Below are positions 30,987 through 39,692 of a stretch of DNA of 64,000 nucleotides, in pieces. Both the position numbers and the translations under genes were made by a program. How positions within the stretch are numbered: the stretch's first letter is position 1; each line of letters opens with the position of its first letter. Source of the stretch: Dactylosporangium roseum (lineage in GTDB: Bacteria; Actinomycetota; Actinomycetes; Mycobacteriales; Micromonosporaceae). The stretch is from positions 4,889,001 to 4,953,000 of the forward strand of contig NZ_CP073721.1 in NCBI RefSeq assembly GCF_025264685.1, given 5' to 3'. Under the pieces are notes generated by a model, which was not told where the DNA came from, did not search any database, and was given only the letters and a program-made list of their open reading frames with translations.

Positions 30987-32849
30987 ATGAGACGCATGAC
31001 CGCCTTCGCGTTGGTGTGCCGGGGCCGTGGCGACCGGCTGGAGATCCTCACCGGTGCGCCGGTGACGGCGGCCGGCATCGCCGACCTGCCGGTCGGCGAC
31101 CGCCCGGTGTTCGCCGCGGTGCCGTACCGGCAGATCGCCGAACGCGGCCTGCCCTGCGTCGACGACGGCGCGCCGCTGCTCGCGTTCCGGGTCGACCGGC
31201 ACCGCGAGCTGCCGCTCCGCCGGGCCCTCGCCCGGCTGCCCGACGCGCCGGTGCGGCTGGCGGGCGGCGGCTTCGACCTCGGCGACGACGAGTACGCCGG
31301 CGTGGTGCGCGCCGTCGTCGCCGGCGACATCGGCGGCGGCACCGGGTCGAACTTCGTGATCCGCCGCGAGTACCGGGCGGCGCTCGCGGACCGGCCCGGC
31401 CGCGCCGCGCTCGCGCTGTTCCGCCGGCTGCTCGTCGCGGAGCGCGGCGCGTACTGGACGTTCCTCGTGCACTGCGCCGGACGGACCCTGGTCGGGGCCA
31501 GCCCCGAGTGCCAGGCGCGGCTGGCCGGCGGTACCGCGACGATGAACCCGATCAGCGGCACGTACCGCTACCCGCCGGGCGGGCCGACCCGCGCGGGGCT
31601 GCTCGAGTTCCTGGCCGACCGGAAGGAGGCCGAGGAGCTGTTCATGGTCGTCGACGAGGAGCTCAAGACGATGGCCCGGGTCTGCACCGGCGGCGGCCGG
31701 CTGCGCGGCCCCTGGCTGCGGCCGATGTCGCGGCTGGCGCACACCGAGTACCTCATCGAGGGACCGTCCGCACTCGACCCGCGGGCCGTGCTGCTGGAGA
31801 CGATGCCGGCGCCGACCGTGACCGGGAGCCCGATCGCGGCCGCGTGCCGGGTCGTCGCGGCGCACGAGCGCACCGGGCGCGGCTACTACGGCGGCGCGGT
31901 CGCGATCATCGGCCGGGACACGCTCGACTCGGCGCTGCTCATCCGCACCGCCGACATCGACGCCGCCGGCCGGGTGCGGATCGGCGTCGGCGCGACCCTG
32001 GTGCGCCACTCCGACCCGGCCGCGGAGGCCGCCGAGACCCGCGCGAAGGCGGCGGCCCTGCTCGGCGGGTGGCCACCGGCTCCCGCGCCCGTGCCGACCG
32101 CGGCCGCGTTCGGCGCGGATCCGGCGGGCCTGCTGCCGGAGCTGGCGGCCCGCAACACCGGCCTGTCGCACTTCTGGCGCGGCGGCCGCACCGACGGCGC
32201 CGGCACCTGGCTCGCCGGCCGGCGGATCCTCGTCGTCGACGCCGAGGACGACTTCACCGCGATGCTCGCCCGGCTGGTGCGGGCCCTCGGCCCGGCGGTG
32301 CGGATCGAGCGGTACGACACCGCGAGGCTCGACGGCCACGACGCCGTCGTCGTCGGGCCGGGCCCCGGCGACCCGACCGACCGCGACGACCCGCGGATCG
32401 CGCGGCTGCACGCGATCACCCGCGAACTGCTGACCGCCGGCACCCCGTTCCTCGCCGTCTGCCTGGGCCACCAGGTCCTCGCCGACGAGCTCGGCCTGCC
32501 GATCCGCCGCCTCGCCCGGCCGGAGCAGGGCGTCCAGCGGGTCGTCCCGCCGTACGGCAGGGTCGGCTTCTACAACACGTTCGTCGCGGTGAGCGGCGCC
32601 GACACGTTCCGCTCCCCGGTCACCGGCGCCCCGGTGACGGCCCTCCGCGATCCGGACACCGGCGCCGTGCACACCTTGGCCATGCCTCGGGTACGGTCGA
32701 TGCAGTTCCATGTCGAATCGGTCCTCACCGAACACGGACCGGCTATCCTGCGTGACATGCTGGCGGACGTGTTGAACCCACCGTCACCGCGACGTCACCC
32801 GAACGGCTGTTCACCTCGATCATCGACATCCCAGACAATCTGCGGTTGA
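30987..32849 (+). CDS. phzE-like: PhzE-like 2-amino-2-deoxyisochorismate synthase
   Basis: 620 residues, the usual PhzE length. Residues about 1-385 are the chorismate-binding (TrpE/MbtI) domain: NPISGTYRYPPGGPT, DRKEAEELFMVVDEELK, LAHTEYLIEG, TVTGSPIAAACRV, RGYYGGAVA and GVGATLVRHSDP follow phenazine PhzE closely. Residues about 410-610 are a fused class I glutamine amidotransferase with GPGPGDP, nucleophile C492 in AVCLGHQ, and H575/E577 in MQFHVES. It converts chorismate plus glutamine to ADIC, the PhzD substrate. Divergent from the operon ending with the PhzD-like gene. A second in-frame ATG lies three codons in. Confidence 0.93.
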   Translation: MRRMTAFALVCRGRGDRLEILTGAPVTAAGIADLPVGDRPVFAAVPYRQIAERGLPCVDDGAPLLAFRVDRHRELPLRRALARLPDAPVRLAGGGFDLGDDEYAGVVRAVVAGDIGGGTGSNFVIRREYRAALADRPGRAALALFRRLLVAERGAYWTFLVHCAGRTLVGASPECQARLAGGTATMNPISGTYRYPPGGPTRAGLLEFLADRKEAEELFMVVDEELKTMARVCTGGGRLRGPWLRPMSRLAHTEYLIEGPSALDPRAVLLETMPAPTVTGSPIAAACRVVAAHERTGRGYYGGAVAIIGRDTLDSALLIRTADIDAAGRVRIGVGATLVRHSDPAAEAAETRAKAAALLGGWPPAPAPVPTAAAFGADPAGLLPELAARNTGLSHFWRGGRTDGAGTWLAGRRILVVDAEDDFTAMLARLVRALGPAVRIERYDTARLDGHDAVVVGPGPGDPTDRDDPRIARLHAITRELLTAGTPFLAVCLGHQVLADELGLPIRRLARPEQGVQRVVPPYGRVGFYNTFVAVSGADTFRSPVTGAPVTALRDPDTGAVHTLAMPRVRSMQFHVESVLTEHGPAILRDMLADVLNPPSPRRHPNGCSPRSSTSQTICG

Positions 32850-32871
32850 GGATCCCCCCACGACGTGCAGG

Positions 32872-35592
32872 ATGACGGTGCTGAAGACCTTCGGGCGTGA
32901 CCGCGAACTGGCGACGCTGCACACCGCGGTCGCCGGTGCCACGAACGGCGTGGGCGGCTGCACGGTGCTCACCGGCTCGCCCGGCATCGGCAAGTCGCAC
33001 CTGCTGCGCGCGGCCGTCGACCACGCCGAAGGGCTCGGCGTGGTGGTCGCCGCGCGGGCCGCGTTCGAGCTCGACCGGGCGGCGCCGCTGGTCACCCTCG
33101 CGTCGGCGCTGCGGCAACTGCGCCCGGTCACCGACGCGTTCGCCTGGCTGCGGGAGGACCACGACAACCAGTACCGTGCCGTGGAGCGGCTCGGCGCGGC
33201 GCTCGACGACTTCACGGACGACCGGCCGCTCGTCATCGTGATCGACGACGCCCAGTGGATGGACGAGCTGTCGGCCCTCGCGATCCGCGAGCTGGTGCCC
33301 GCCCTGCGGACCGTCCCGGTGCGCTGGCTGTTCGCCCGCCGGCCCGCGCCCGGCGACACCCCGGGGCAGCAGGTCGTCGACTGGCTGATCCGCGAGGGCG
33401 CGGACGATCTACGGCTCGGCTCCCTCGACGACCTCGCCGTCGCCCGGCTCTGCGCCGAGGCCGTCGGCGCCGAGGTCGACAACACCGTGCTCGCGCTCGC
33501 CGGCGGCTGCCACGGGATCCCGTTGCAGGTCGAGCAGTTGCTGCGGGCGTTGCAGGCCACCGACCAGTTGGTCATCAGCGGCGGTGTCGCCACGGTCGTC
33601 GGCGACGAGCTGCCGTCGAGCTTCATCACGATCGTCGAACAGGTGCTGCGCGGGCTGTCCGGCGACGCGCGGCTGCTGCTGCGGGCCGGCTCGGTGTTCG
33701 GCCGGCCGTTCAGCATCGAGGCGGTGGCCCGGCTGATCGGCGCGCGCCCGGCCACGCTGCTGCCCCGGATCGAGGAGGCCGTGACCGCCAAGGTCCTCGT
33801 CGACGTGGACGACGGTTTGACGTTCGTGCACGACCTGGTCCGGCTCGCCATCTACGGCACGCTCGGCGACTCCGTCGGCGCACTGCTGCACCGCGAGGCC
33901 GCGGCCGTCACCCGCGACGAGGGCCGCTCGCCGGTCGAGGTCGCCGGGCACCTGCTCCGCAGCGGCCGGTCCGGCACCCGCGAGGCGGTCACCATGCTGC
34001 ACGAGGCGGCGAAGGAGGTCGCCGGCCCCGCCCCGGCGACCGCGGCCGACCTCATCGTGCACGCCCTCGACGTGCTCGGGGAGCACGACCCGGCCCGGGT
34101 GGCGCTCGTCGCGGACGCGGTCGGCCTGCTGGCCTCGGCGAGCCGTCTGGAGCAGGCGCACGAGCTGGGCGAGACGGCGCTGCGGGCCGGGCTGCCCGCC
34201 GCCACCGAGGCGACCCTGCTGCTCGGCCTCGCCGAGGCGTTCAAGCACGCGGGGCAGAACCGCCGGGCGGTGGAGTACGCCGACCGCGGCCTGCGGCACG
34301 CGGAGATCCCGGAGCCGGTGCGCGCGAACCTGTTCGCCGTCCGGGCGCACGCGCTGTTCTACGTCGGCGATCTCGGCGGGGCCGACCGGGCGGGCGCCAG
34401 CGCGTACACCTCCGGGCAGACGGCCGCCGAGCACAGCGCGTCGGTGTTCGGCCTCACCGCCCGCAGCCTCGTCGCCCAGGCCCAGGGCCGCCCGGCCGAC
34501 GCGCTCGCCCACGCCCAGGAGGCGACCGACCTCGCCGACCGGGTCGGCGGCCCGGCGGCGCACCGGCATCCGCGCATCTGGCTCGGCGACGCGCTGACCA
34601 CCCTCGACCGCTTCGACGAGGCCGAGGAGGTCTTCCGCCGCGGCCGCCAGGAGAGCGAACAGCTCGGCACCGCCTGGTCGACCCCGCTGTGGCACTACTA
34701 CCGCACCGCGCTGCTGACCGCCCGGGGCCGCCTCGACGAGGCCGTCGCCGAGGCCGAGAACGGTGTCGCGGTCGCCGACCAGGTCACCGCCGTGGCGGTC
34801 GCCCTGCCGCTGCTCGGCCAGCTCGTGCGGCTCGCGGTCATGCGCGGCGACGACCCGCAGGCGCGGGAGTACCTGGCGCGGATGCACCGGCGGACCGAGA
34901 CCGGCGCGACCGCCGCACCCGAGGACGTCGTCTGGCCGGAGGGGTTCCTGCGCGGCTGCCTCGACGGCCCGGACGCGGCCATGCGCGTCCTCGCCGGAAC
35001 GTACGACGCGCTGCCGGACCGGCCGGTGCTCATCGGCCAGCACCCGTGCGCCGCCGCGACCCTCGTCCGCTTCGCGCTCGACGCCGGCGACCGGTCCCGC
35101 GCGCAGCTCGTCGCCACGACCGCCCGCCGGCTCGCCGACCGCAATCCCTCGGCGCACTCCCTGGTCGCCGCGGCCTTCCATGCGGAGGGCCTGCTGCACC
35201 GCGACCAGCACCGGCTGGAGGAGGCGGTCGCCGCGTTCCGCAAGACCCGCCGGCCGCTCGCGCTCGCCGGTGCCCTGGAGGACGCCGGCGAGGTGCGGGA
35301 AGCCCTCGACATCGCGACCGGATGCGGTGCGCACCGGATGCGGCTGCGGCTCGCCGGGGAGCATCCGGCGGCCGATCCGTCGCCGTTCCGGGCCGGCTCC
35401 TGCCTGGCGCAGCTCACCCCGGCGGAGCTGAAGGTGGCGATGCTGGTCGCCGCGGGTCACAAGAACCGGCAGGTGGCCGAGGAGCTGTTCGTGTCCAGGC
35501 ACACCGTCGACAGCCACCTGCGCAAGATCTTCACGAAGCTCGACATCAGCAGCCGGGTCGAACTGGCCAACCTGGTGGCTCGCGAGCGCTGA
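32872..35592 (+). CDS. LAL-type LuxR regulator (large ATP-binding)
   Basis: 906 residues. N-terminal ATPase with Walker A GSPGIGKS at 35-42 and Walker B VIVIDDAQWMD near 120-130; a long helical TPR-like middle; C-terminal LuxR HTH (LTPAELKVAMLVAAGHKNRQVAEELF, about 845-905). Typical cluster-situated activator of actinobacterial secondary metabolism. It starts 22 bases after the phzE-like stop, so it is probably co-transcribed with it and controls the divergent operon. ATG start without a strong ribosome site. Confidence 0.92.
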   Translation: MTVLKTFGRDRELATLHTAVAGATNGVGGCTVLTGSPGIGKSHLLRAAVDHAEGLGVVVAARAAFELDRAAPLVTLASALRQLRPVTDAFAWLREDHDNQYRAVERLGAALDDFTDDRPLVIVIDDAQWMDELSALAIRELVPALRTVPVRWLFARRPAPGDTPGQQVVDWLIREGADDLRLGSLDDLAVARLCAEAVGAEVDNTVLALAGGCHGIPLQVEQLLRALQATDQLVISGGVATVVGDELPSSFITIVEQVLRGLSGDARLLLRAGSVFGRPFSIEAVARLIGARPATLLPRIEEAVTAKVLVDVDDGLTFVHDLVRLAIYGTLGDSVGALLHREAAAVTRDEGRSPVEVAGHLLRSGRSGTREAVTMLHEAAKEVAGPAPATAADLIVHALDVLGEHDPARVALVADAVGLLASASRLEQAHELGETALRAGLPAATEATLLLGLAEAFKHAGQNRRAVEYADRGLRHAEIPEPVRANLFAVRAHALFYVGDLGGADRAGASAYTSGQTAAEHSASVFGLTARSLVAQAQGRPADALAHAQEATDLADRVGGPAAHRHPRIWLGDALTTLDRFDEAEEVFRRGRQESEQLGTAWSTPLWHYYRTALLTARGRLDEAVAEAENGVAVADQVTAVAVALPLLGQLVRLAVMRGDDPQAREYLARMHRRTETGATAAPEDVVWPEGFLRGCLDGPDAAMRVLAGTYDALPDRPVLIGQHPCAAATLVRFALDAGDRSRAQLVATTARRLADRNPSAHSLVAAAFHAEGLLHRDQHRLEEAVAAFRKTRRPLALAGALEDAGEVREALDIATGCGAHRMRLRLAGEHPAADPSPFRAGSCLAQLTPAELKVAMLVAAGHKNRQVAEELFVSRHTVDSHLRKIFTKLDISSRVELANLVARER

Positions 35593-35690
35593 AAACCACG
35601 CATCGACGTGATGTGCGGGGTCCGCCCCGCCCTCCAGCATGGCCCTGTGTGAATCACCACCACACAGCGTCGCCGGACTGGGGGGAGCCG

Positions 35691-37304
35691 ATGAGCTCGT
35701 CGACACCGCACACGCAGGTGCTCGTGGTCGGAGCCGGCGCCGTGGGCGCGGTGCTCGCGCTGGAGCTCGCGCACCACGGCGTGCGCAGCGTCGTGGTCGA
35801 ACGCTCGCTCACCCCGCCCCGCCATCCCGATCTGGATCTGCTCACCGGCCGCAGCATGGAGCTGCTGCGGCGCCTGGGGCTGGCCGCGGTGATCCGCGAG
35901 CGCGGCGTCGACCCGGACTCCCCCAGCGACTTCGAGTGGCGGCAGGGGCTGGACCAGCCGCCGGTGCTGATCTCCCATTATCCGTCGGTCAACCAGCTAC
36001 GCGGCCGGTACGCCCAGGTCAACGACGGCACCGCCCCCGTCGAGCTGCACCACCGCGTGCCCGGCGCGCTGCTGGCCACGCAGTTGCGCGACGCGTTACG
36101 CGGTCACCCGCTGGTCGACCTGCGCGAGGGCTGGACCTTCACCGGCCTGCGCGTCGAGGAGGACGGAGTCGGCGTGCAGCTCCTCGAGGTGCGCACCGGC
36201 CAGCGGCACACCGTCACGGCGCGGCACGTCGCCGGCTGCGACGGCGCGCAGAGCACGGTGCGACGCTGCCTCGACGTGCCGATGGAGCAGCTCGGGCCGG
36301 TGGCGCCGCACTGCTCCGTCTACTTCCGCACCGAGGACCCCCACCTGCACCCGCGCGGACGGGCGCTGTCGACGATCGTTGTCGGCGGCCTGACGCTCGT
36401 CTCGCGCAGCGAGCGCAACTGCTGGGTCGGGCACCTCCCGATCGCCTCCGACGATCCGATCACCACCGACCCGGTGGCGATGCTGCGCAGCCGGCTGGGC
36501 CGGGAGCTGGCCACGCCGGAGGTCCTCGGGGTGACGCAGTGGGACGACTCGCTCGCGGTCGCCGGCACGTATCGGCGCGGGCGCGTCTTCCTCGCCGGTG
36601 AGGCCGCGCACCGCTTCCACCCGGTCAGCGACAACCTGGACACGAGCATCGGCGACGCCGTCGACCTCGGCTGGAAGCTCGCCGCCGTGGTGAACGGCTG
36701 GGGCGGCCCCGGCCTGCTCGCCAGCTACGAGCTGGAGCGCCGGCCGCGGGCGCTGATGGACCGGGAACTGCTGGCGCGGTCGCTGGAGACGCGGCGCCGG
36801 TTCGGCCGGCTCACCGCGGCCGGCGCCTCGCGCGAGTTCCTCGCCGGGGTGCTGCACCAGGAGACGCACCAGGTGGACATCATGGGCATCCAGTTCGGCG
36901 GACGCTACGCCGCGTCGTCGGTGATCTGGTACGACCGCGGCACCCCGCCCGACCTCAACGGCCACCGGGTCAAGCCGACGACCTGGCCGGGCGGTCGCGC
37001 CCCGGCCGTGCGCCTGGCCGACGGTTCCCAGCTCTTCGACCACCTCGGCCGGGAGCTCACCCTGGTCGACCTGACCGACGGCGCGCTGGGCGGGCCGCTC
37101 GCGGCGGCGGCGAACCGGCGCGGGATCCCGGTGGCGCACCTGCCGGTCACCGATCCGGCGGTACGAGCGTGCTGGGAGCGCCCGCTGGTGCTGGTCCGGC
37201 CGGACCACCACGTCGCCTGGCGGTCCGGCGCCTCCGTCGGTGACTGGGACGCGGTCCTCGACCACGTCGTCGGCCGGGTGGTGCAGCCGGCAAAGACCAC
37301 GTGA
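35691..37304 (+). CDS. FAD-dependent monooxygenase (PF01494, PheA/TfdB/tetracycline type)
   Basis: 537 residues: FAD_binding_3 domain (VVGAGAVGAVLALEL at 11-25, CDGAQSTVRR, LAGEAAHRFHPVSDNLDTSIGDAVDLGWKLA) and the C-terminal thioredoxin-like domain of this family. The usual GDAAH is GEAAH and the usual GGxGMNTG is SDNLDTS, so it is a divergent member. ATG is preceded by GGGGGGAG; a GTG 43 bases upstream is less likely. It may tailor the cluster product by hydroxylation; it is the last enzyme on the plus strand after the LAL regulator. Confidence 0.9.
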   Translation: MSSSTPHTQVLVVGAGAVGAVLALELAHHGVRSVVVERSLTPPRHPDLDLLTGRSMELLRRLGLAAVIRERGVDPDSPSDFEWRQGLDQPPVLISHYPSVNQLRGRYAQVNDGTAPVELHHRVPGALLATQLRDALRGHPLVDLREGWTFTGLRVEEDGVGVQLLEVRTGQRHTVTARHVAGCDGAQSTVRRCLDVPMEQLGPVAPHCSVYFRTEDPHLHPRGRALSTIVVGGLTLVSRSERNCWVGHLPIASDDPITTDPVAMLRSRLGRELATPEVLGVTQWDDSLAVAGTYRRGRVFLAGEAAHRFHPVSDNLDTSIGDAVDLGWKLAAVVNGWGGPGLLASYELERRPRALMDRELLARSLETRRRFGRLTAAGASREFLAGVLHQETHQVDIMGIQFGGRYAASSVIWYDRGTPPDLNGHRVKPTTWPGGRAPAVRLADGSQLFDHLGRELTLVDLTDGALGGPLAAAANRRGIPVAHLPVTDPAVRACWERPLVLVRPDHHVAWRSGASVGDWDAVLDHVVGRVVQPAKTT

Positions 37305-37379
37305 ATACGTCATGCCGTGGCGGCAGCCGGCCGGACAGTCTCGACCGTACGTAAGCGCCATCGACAAGGGGCCCGACCG

Positions 37380-37991
37380 ATGACTCTGACGATCATCAAA
37401 CCTCCGCAACTCGACAACACCGTCGTCGGACAGTGGCACCGGCGGCTGTCCGGCAACTCGTCGGCGAAACGCAGCCACTGGCGGACGAAGACCATCTACT
37501 TCCAGGCCGTGGCCAAGCTCGTCGAGACCCACCCCGGCGCCAACCTGACCTGGAAGAGCATCGTCGACGCCGCCGCGCCGCGGGGCAGCCGCAGCACGTT
37601 CTACGAGGTCGCCGGCGCGCACGCCCGCCACCCCCTCATCGATGAGCTCATCCGCGACGGCCGGACCGACTCGATCCAGCTCGCGCTCGTGTACCAGCGC
37701 AACGACGCCGTGGCGCAGTTGGTCGACGAGACGAAGGTCTGGTCCTACTGGCCGTTCCGCGAGCGCCTGCTGGCCTCGCTGACCTCCGCGCCGCACTCGC
37801 CGCACACGATGGAGGAGGCGCTGGCCCACTCCCTCGCCGCCTGGGCGAAGCGCCACCCCCGCCTGGCCGCGGCCCAGGACCACACCCCGCCGATCTGCAC
37901 GGTCGAGGACCTGATGGTCGTGATGAACGGCCGCGTTGCCGCCATACGCGCCGCGGTCCTGCTGGCCGAGCGCATCCGCCGGTCGGTCTGA
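37380..37991 (+). CDS. TetR-like HTH protein, 203 aa
   Basis: The N-terminal part contains LTWKSIVDAAAPRGSRSTFYEVAG, the pattern of a TetR-family recognition helix (aspartate/alanine turn then STFY). It is preceded by a 40-residue extension, longer than normal, and the rest is helical, as in ligand-binding TetR domains. ATG start after AAGGGG. It lies 75 bases after the FAD monooxygenase on the same strand and could regulate it. Confidence 0.65.
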   Translation: MTLTIIKPPQLDNTVVGQWHRRLSGNSSAKRSHWRTKTIYFQAVAKLVETHPGANLTWKSIVDAAAPRGSRSTFYEVAGAHARHPLIDELIRDGRTDSIQLALVYQRNDAVAQLVDETKVWSYWPFRERLLASLTSAPHSPHTMEEALAHSLAAWAKRHPRLAAAQDHTPPICTVEDLMVVMNGRVAAIRAAVLLAERIRRSV

Positions 37992-38112
37992 CGACCCACC
38001 GCTCGGCGCGATGCCCGTCACGGGGGCGGGCATCGCGCCGCCCATCCCACCTTCACGAACGCCTCCGCACACGCGCTCCGCCGGCCCGGCAGACGGCGGC
38101 GCACCGCGACGG

Positions 38113-38517
38113 TCACGTCGGTGGCAGCCCCTCGATCCGGCGGGCGTGCTCGATCATGCCGTGGATGGCCTCCAGGCTGGGGCCGGAGAGCCCGGCCGCC
38201 CGGAGCGCGACCGTCCGCACCGCGTTGTCCCGCAGCGCCGCGAGCAGTTCGAGCTGATCGTCGATCCGCCGCGCCGCGTCGTCGTCGAGGAAGTACGCCG
38301 GGTTGACCCCGAAGAACTCGGCGAGCGCCTCCAGGTGCCGCTTGGTCGGGTTGTCCCGGTTGCCCTTGCGGAGCTGCCAGATGTACGTGTGCGAGATCAT
38401 GACGCCGCGCTCACGGATGGCGGACGCCACCTCCTCGTAGGTGTACTCGGCCCGGCCGGCCGGATGGACCGTGCGGAACAGCCGGTCCAGCTTCGCTGCC
38501 AGTGTCATCGTCGTCAT
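38113..38517 (-). CDS. XRE-family transcriptional regulator
   Basis: 134 residues. N-terminal Cro/CI-type HTH with EYTYEEVASAIRERGVMISHTYIWQLRKGNRDNP and LEALAEFFGVNPAYFLDD, then a helical tail. This group of actinobacterial XRE proteins is normally found with a MAB_1171c-type membrane protein and an ImmA/IrrE-like peptidase, which lie directly upstream here on the same strand. ATG start chosen after AAGGG; its likely promoter contains a palindrome (38562-38583) suggesting autoregulation. Confidence 0.88.
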   Translation of the reverse strand: MTTMTLAAKLDRLFRTVHPAGRAEYTYEEVASAIRERGVMISHTYIWQLRKGNRDNPTKRHLEALAEFFGVNPAYFLDDDAARRIDDQLELLAALRDNAVRTVALRAAGLSGPSLEAIHGMIEHARRIEGLPPT

Positions 38518-38560
38518 GGCATCAACCCTTGACAATCCCACCCGCGCGGTGGAAATCTCC

Positions 38561-38583
38561 ATCATAAGCTCAGATTTATGAGC
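38561..38583 (-). promoter_or_regulatory. Nested palindromes over a -10 box upstream of the XRE gene
   Basis: TCATAA/TTATGA (38562-38567 and 38576-38581) and GCTCA/TGAGC (38568-38572 and 38579-38583) overlap each other in an AT-rich patch. Read on the minus strand, TATGAT at 38561-38566 is a good -10 hexamer, so a repressor bound here would block it. The -35 is weak. Confidence 0.5.
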
Positions 38584-38609
38584 GTGCAGATCTCGTCAGC
38601 AGACGTTGA

Positions 38610-39692
38610 TCAGCGGGGGCGGTCGGACGGAACGTTGTGGCTTGGGACGTCATCGGGGGTGGCCACAACGCTTCGTGCGGCCGGCCGGCCGCCGGGCGCG
38701 GCCCGACGCAGCTTCAGCAGCTCGCGGACCTCACCGTCGAGGTCGTGGCGCCCCACCGGGGCCGCTTGCGCCGAGCCGCCCGCGAGGCGCCACTGCGCGT
38801 CGCGGATCTCGATGATCCGGCGATAGAGGCGCAGCTCGACGCTGCGCACCGCGACGAGCTCCGCCAGCCGGCCGGGCGGGTCGCCGAGCACGACACCGGG
38901 CACCGTCGCCGTCAGCTCCTGCCACATCGGCCGCAGCCGGTGCAGGGCCCGGTAGTGCGACGCCCACCGCAGCAGCCCGCCGAGCGCGGGCACGGCGGCA
39001 CCGGCGACGAACAGCAGCAGCATCGTGGCCAGCAGGCTCCGTGAGACGTTCACCGCGACCGGACCGTCGAGCAGCGTGCTGCCGGCCGCGTTGGTCAACT
39101 GGAAGAGCACCCGGTTGGCCATGAACAGCAGGCCGGCCACCGCGCCCGCGGTGAGCAGCCGCAGGCCGACCCGCAGCGGCCCGGGCGCGGCGCGCCGGGC
39201 CGAGGGCCGGAAGATCACCAGTGCGCAGGCCAGCCCGACGGCGAGCCCGAGCTGGGCCAGCAGCCCGTAGGCGGTCACGAGTGGCGTGCCGGCCCGCTCG
39301 GCGACGAAGTCCCAGCGGGCGGGGCTGCGCGGGACGGCGAGGAACAGCGCGATCATCGCCACCGACGCCGCGGCCAGCAGGCCGTACGTCGCGCGGCGCA
39401 CCCACCGGTACCTGTCCGGGTCGGGCGACAGCAGCCCGACGATGTGGACCATGCCGACGGACGCCGCCACGGTCGCGAGGTTCTTCAGCGGTACCGAGAC
39501 GTCGGCGACGTGCAGGATCCGGTCGGTCGCGTACGAGATCTCGCGGCGGTTGACCGTGAAGGACACCGCGAGCAGCAGGACGACCAGCCGCACCGTCCGG
39601 CCCAGCGGGGACCGGGCCGTCGAGAACCGCCAGATCGTGAGGGCCCAGAGCAGGACCAGGACCGTGATCTCCAGGGCGTCAACGGCCGCCAC
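38610..39692 (-). CDS. MAB_1171c-family membrane protein (DUF6545 type)
   Basis: 360 residues: seven transmembrane helices in the first 225 residues (from ALEITVLVLLWALTIWRF, with NRREISYATDRI and MVHIVGLLSPDPDRYRW between helices), then a cytoplasmic helical domain with LRPMWQELTATVPGVVL and SVELRLYRRIIEIRDA. This matches the actinobacterial MAB_1171c 'putative transporter' family, which is genetically linked to XRE and ImmA-like proteins. GTG start overlaps the ImmA-like gene by 14 bases. Transport function has not been shown for the family. Confidence 0.85.
   Translation of the reverse strand: MAAVDALEITVLVLLWALTIWRFSTARSPLGRTVRLVVLLLAVSFTVNRREISYATDRILHVADVSVPLKNLATVAASVGMVHIVGLLSPDPDRYRWVRRATYGLLAAASVAMIALFLAVPRSPARWDFVAERAGTPLVTAYGLLAQLGLAVGLACALVIFRPSARRAAPGPLRVGLRLLTAGAVAGLLFMANRVLFQLTNAAGSTLLDGPVAVNVSRSLLATMLLLFVAGAAVPALGGLLRWASHYRALHRLRPMWQELTATVPGVVLGDPPGRLAELVAVRSVELRLYRRIIEIRDAQWRLAGGSAQAAPVGRHDLDGEVRELLKLRRAAPGGRPAARSVVATPDDVPSHNVPSDRPR

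Noticed and set aside
30987..32849. Anthranilate synthase or aminodeoxychorismate synthase
   Set aside because: The fused chorismate-binding/amidotransferase order, NPISGTYRYPP and the following segments follow phenazine PhzE, and a PhzD homologue is encoded in the divergent operon.
33255..35690. A 1349-codon open frame through the LAL gene
   Set aside because: Only its 3' part (the FAD monooxygenase from 35691) is coding; the rest is an Arg/Ala/Pro-rich shadow of the regulator.
24229..37304. A phenazine cluster
   Set aside because: PhzF, PhzB/A and PhzG are absent, while GriI/GriH, a ligase and an amidohydrolase are present, so PhzE/PhzD alone do not indicate phenazine.
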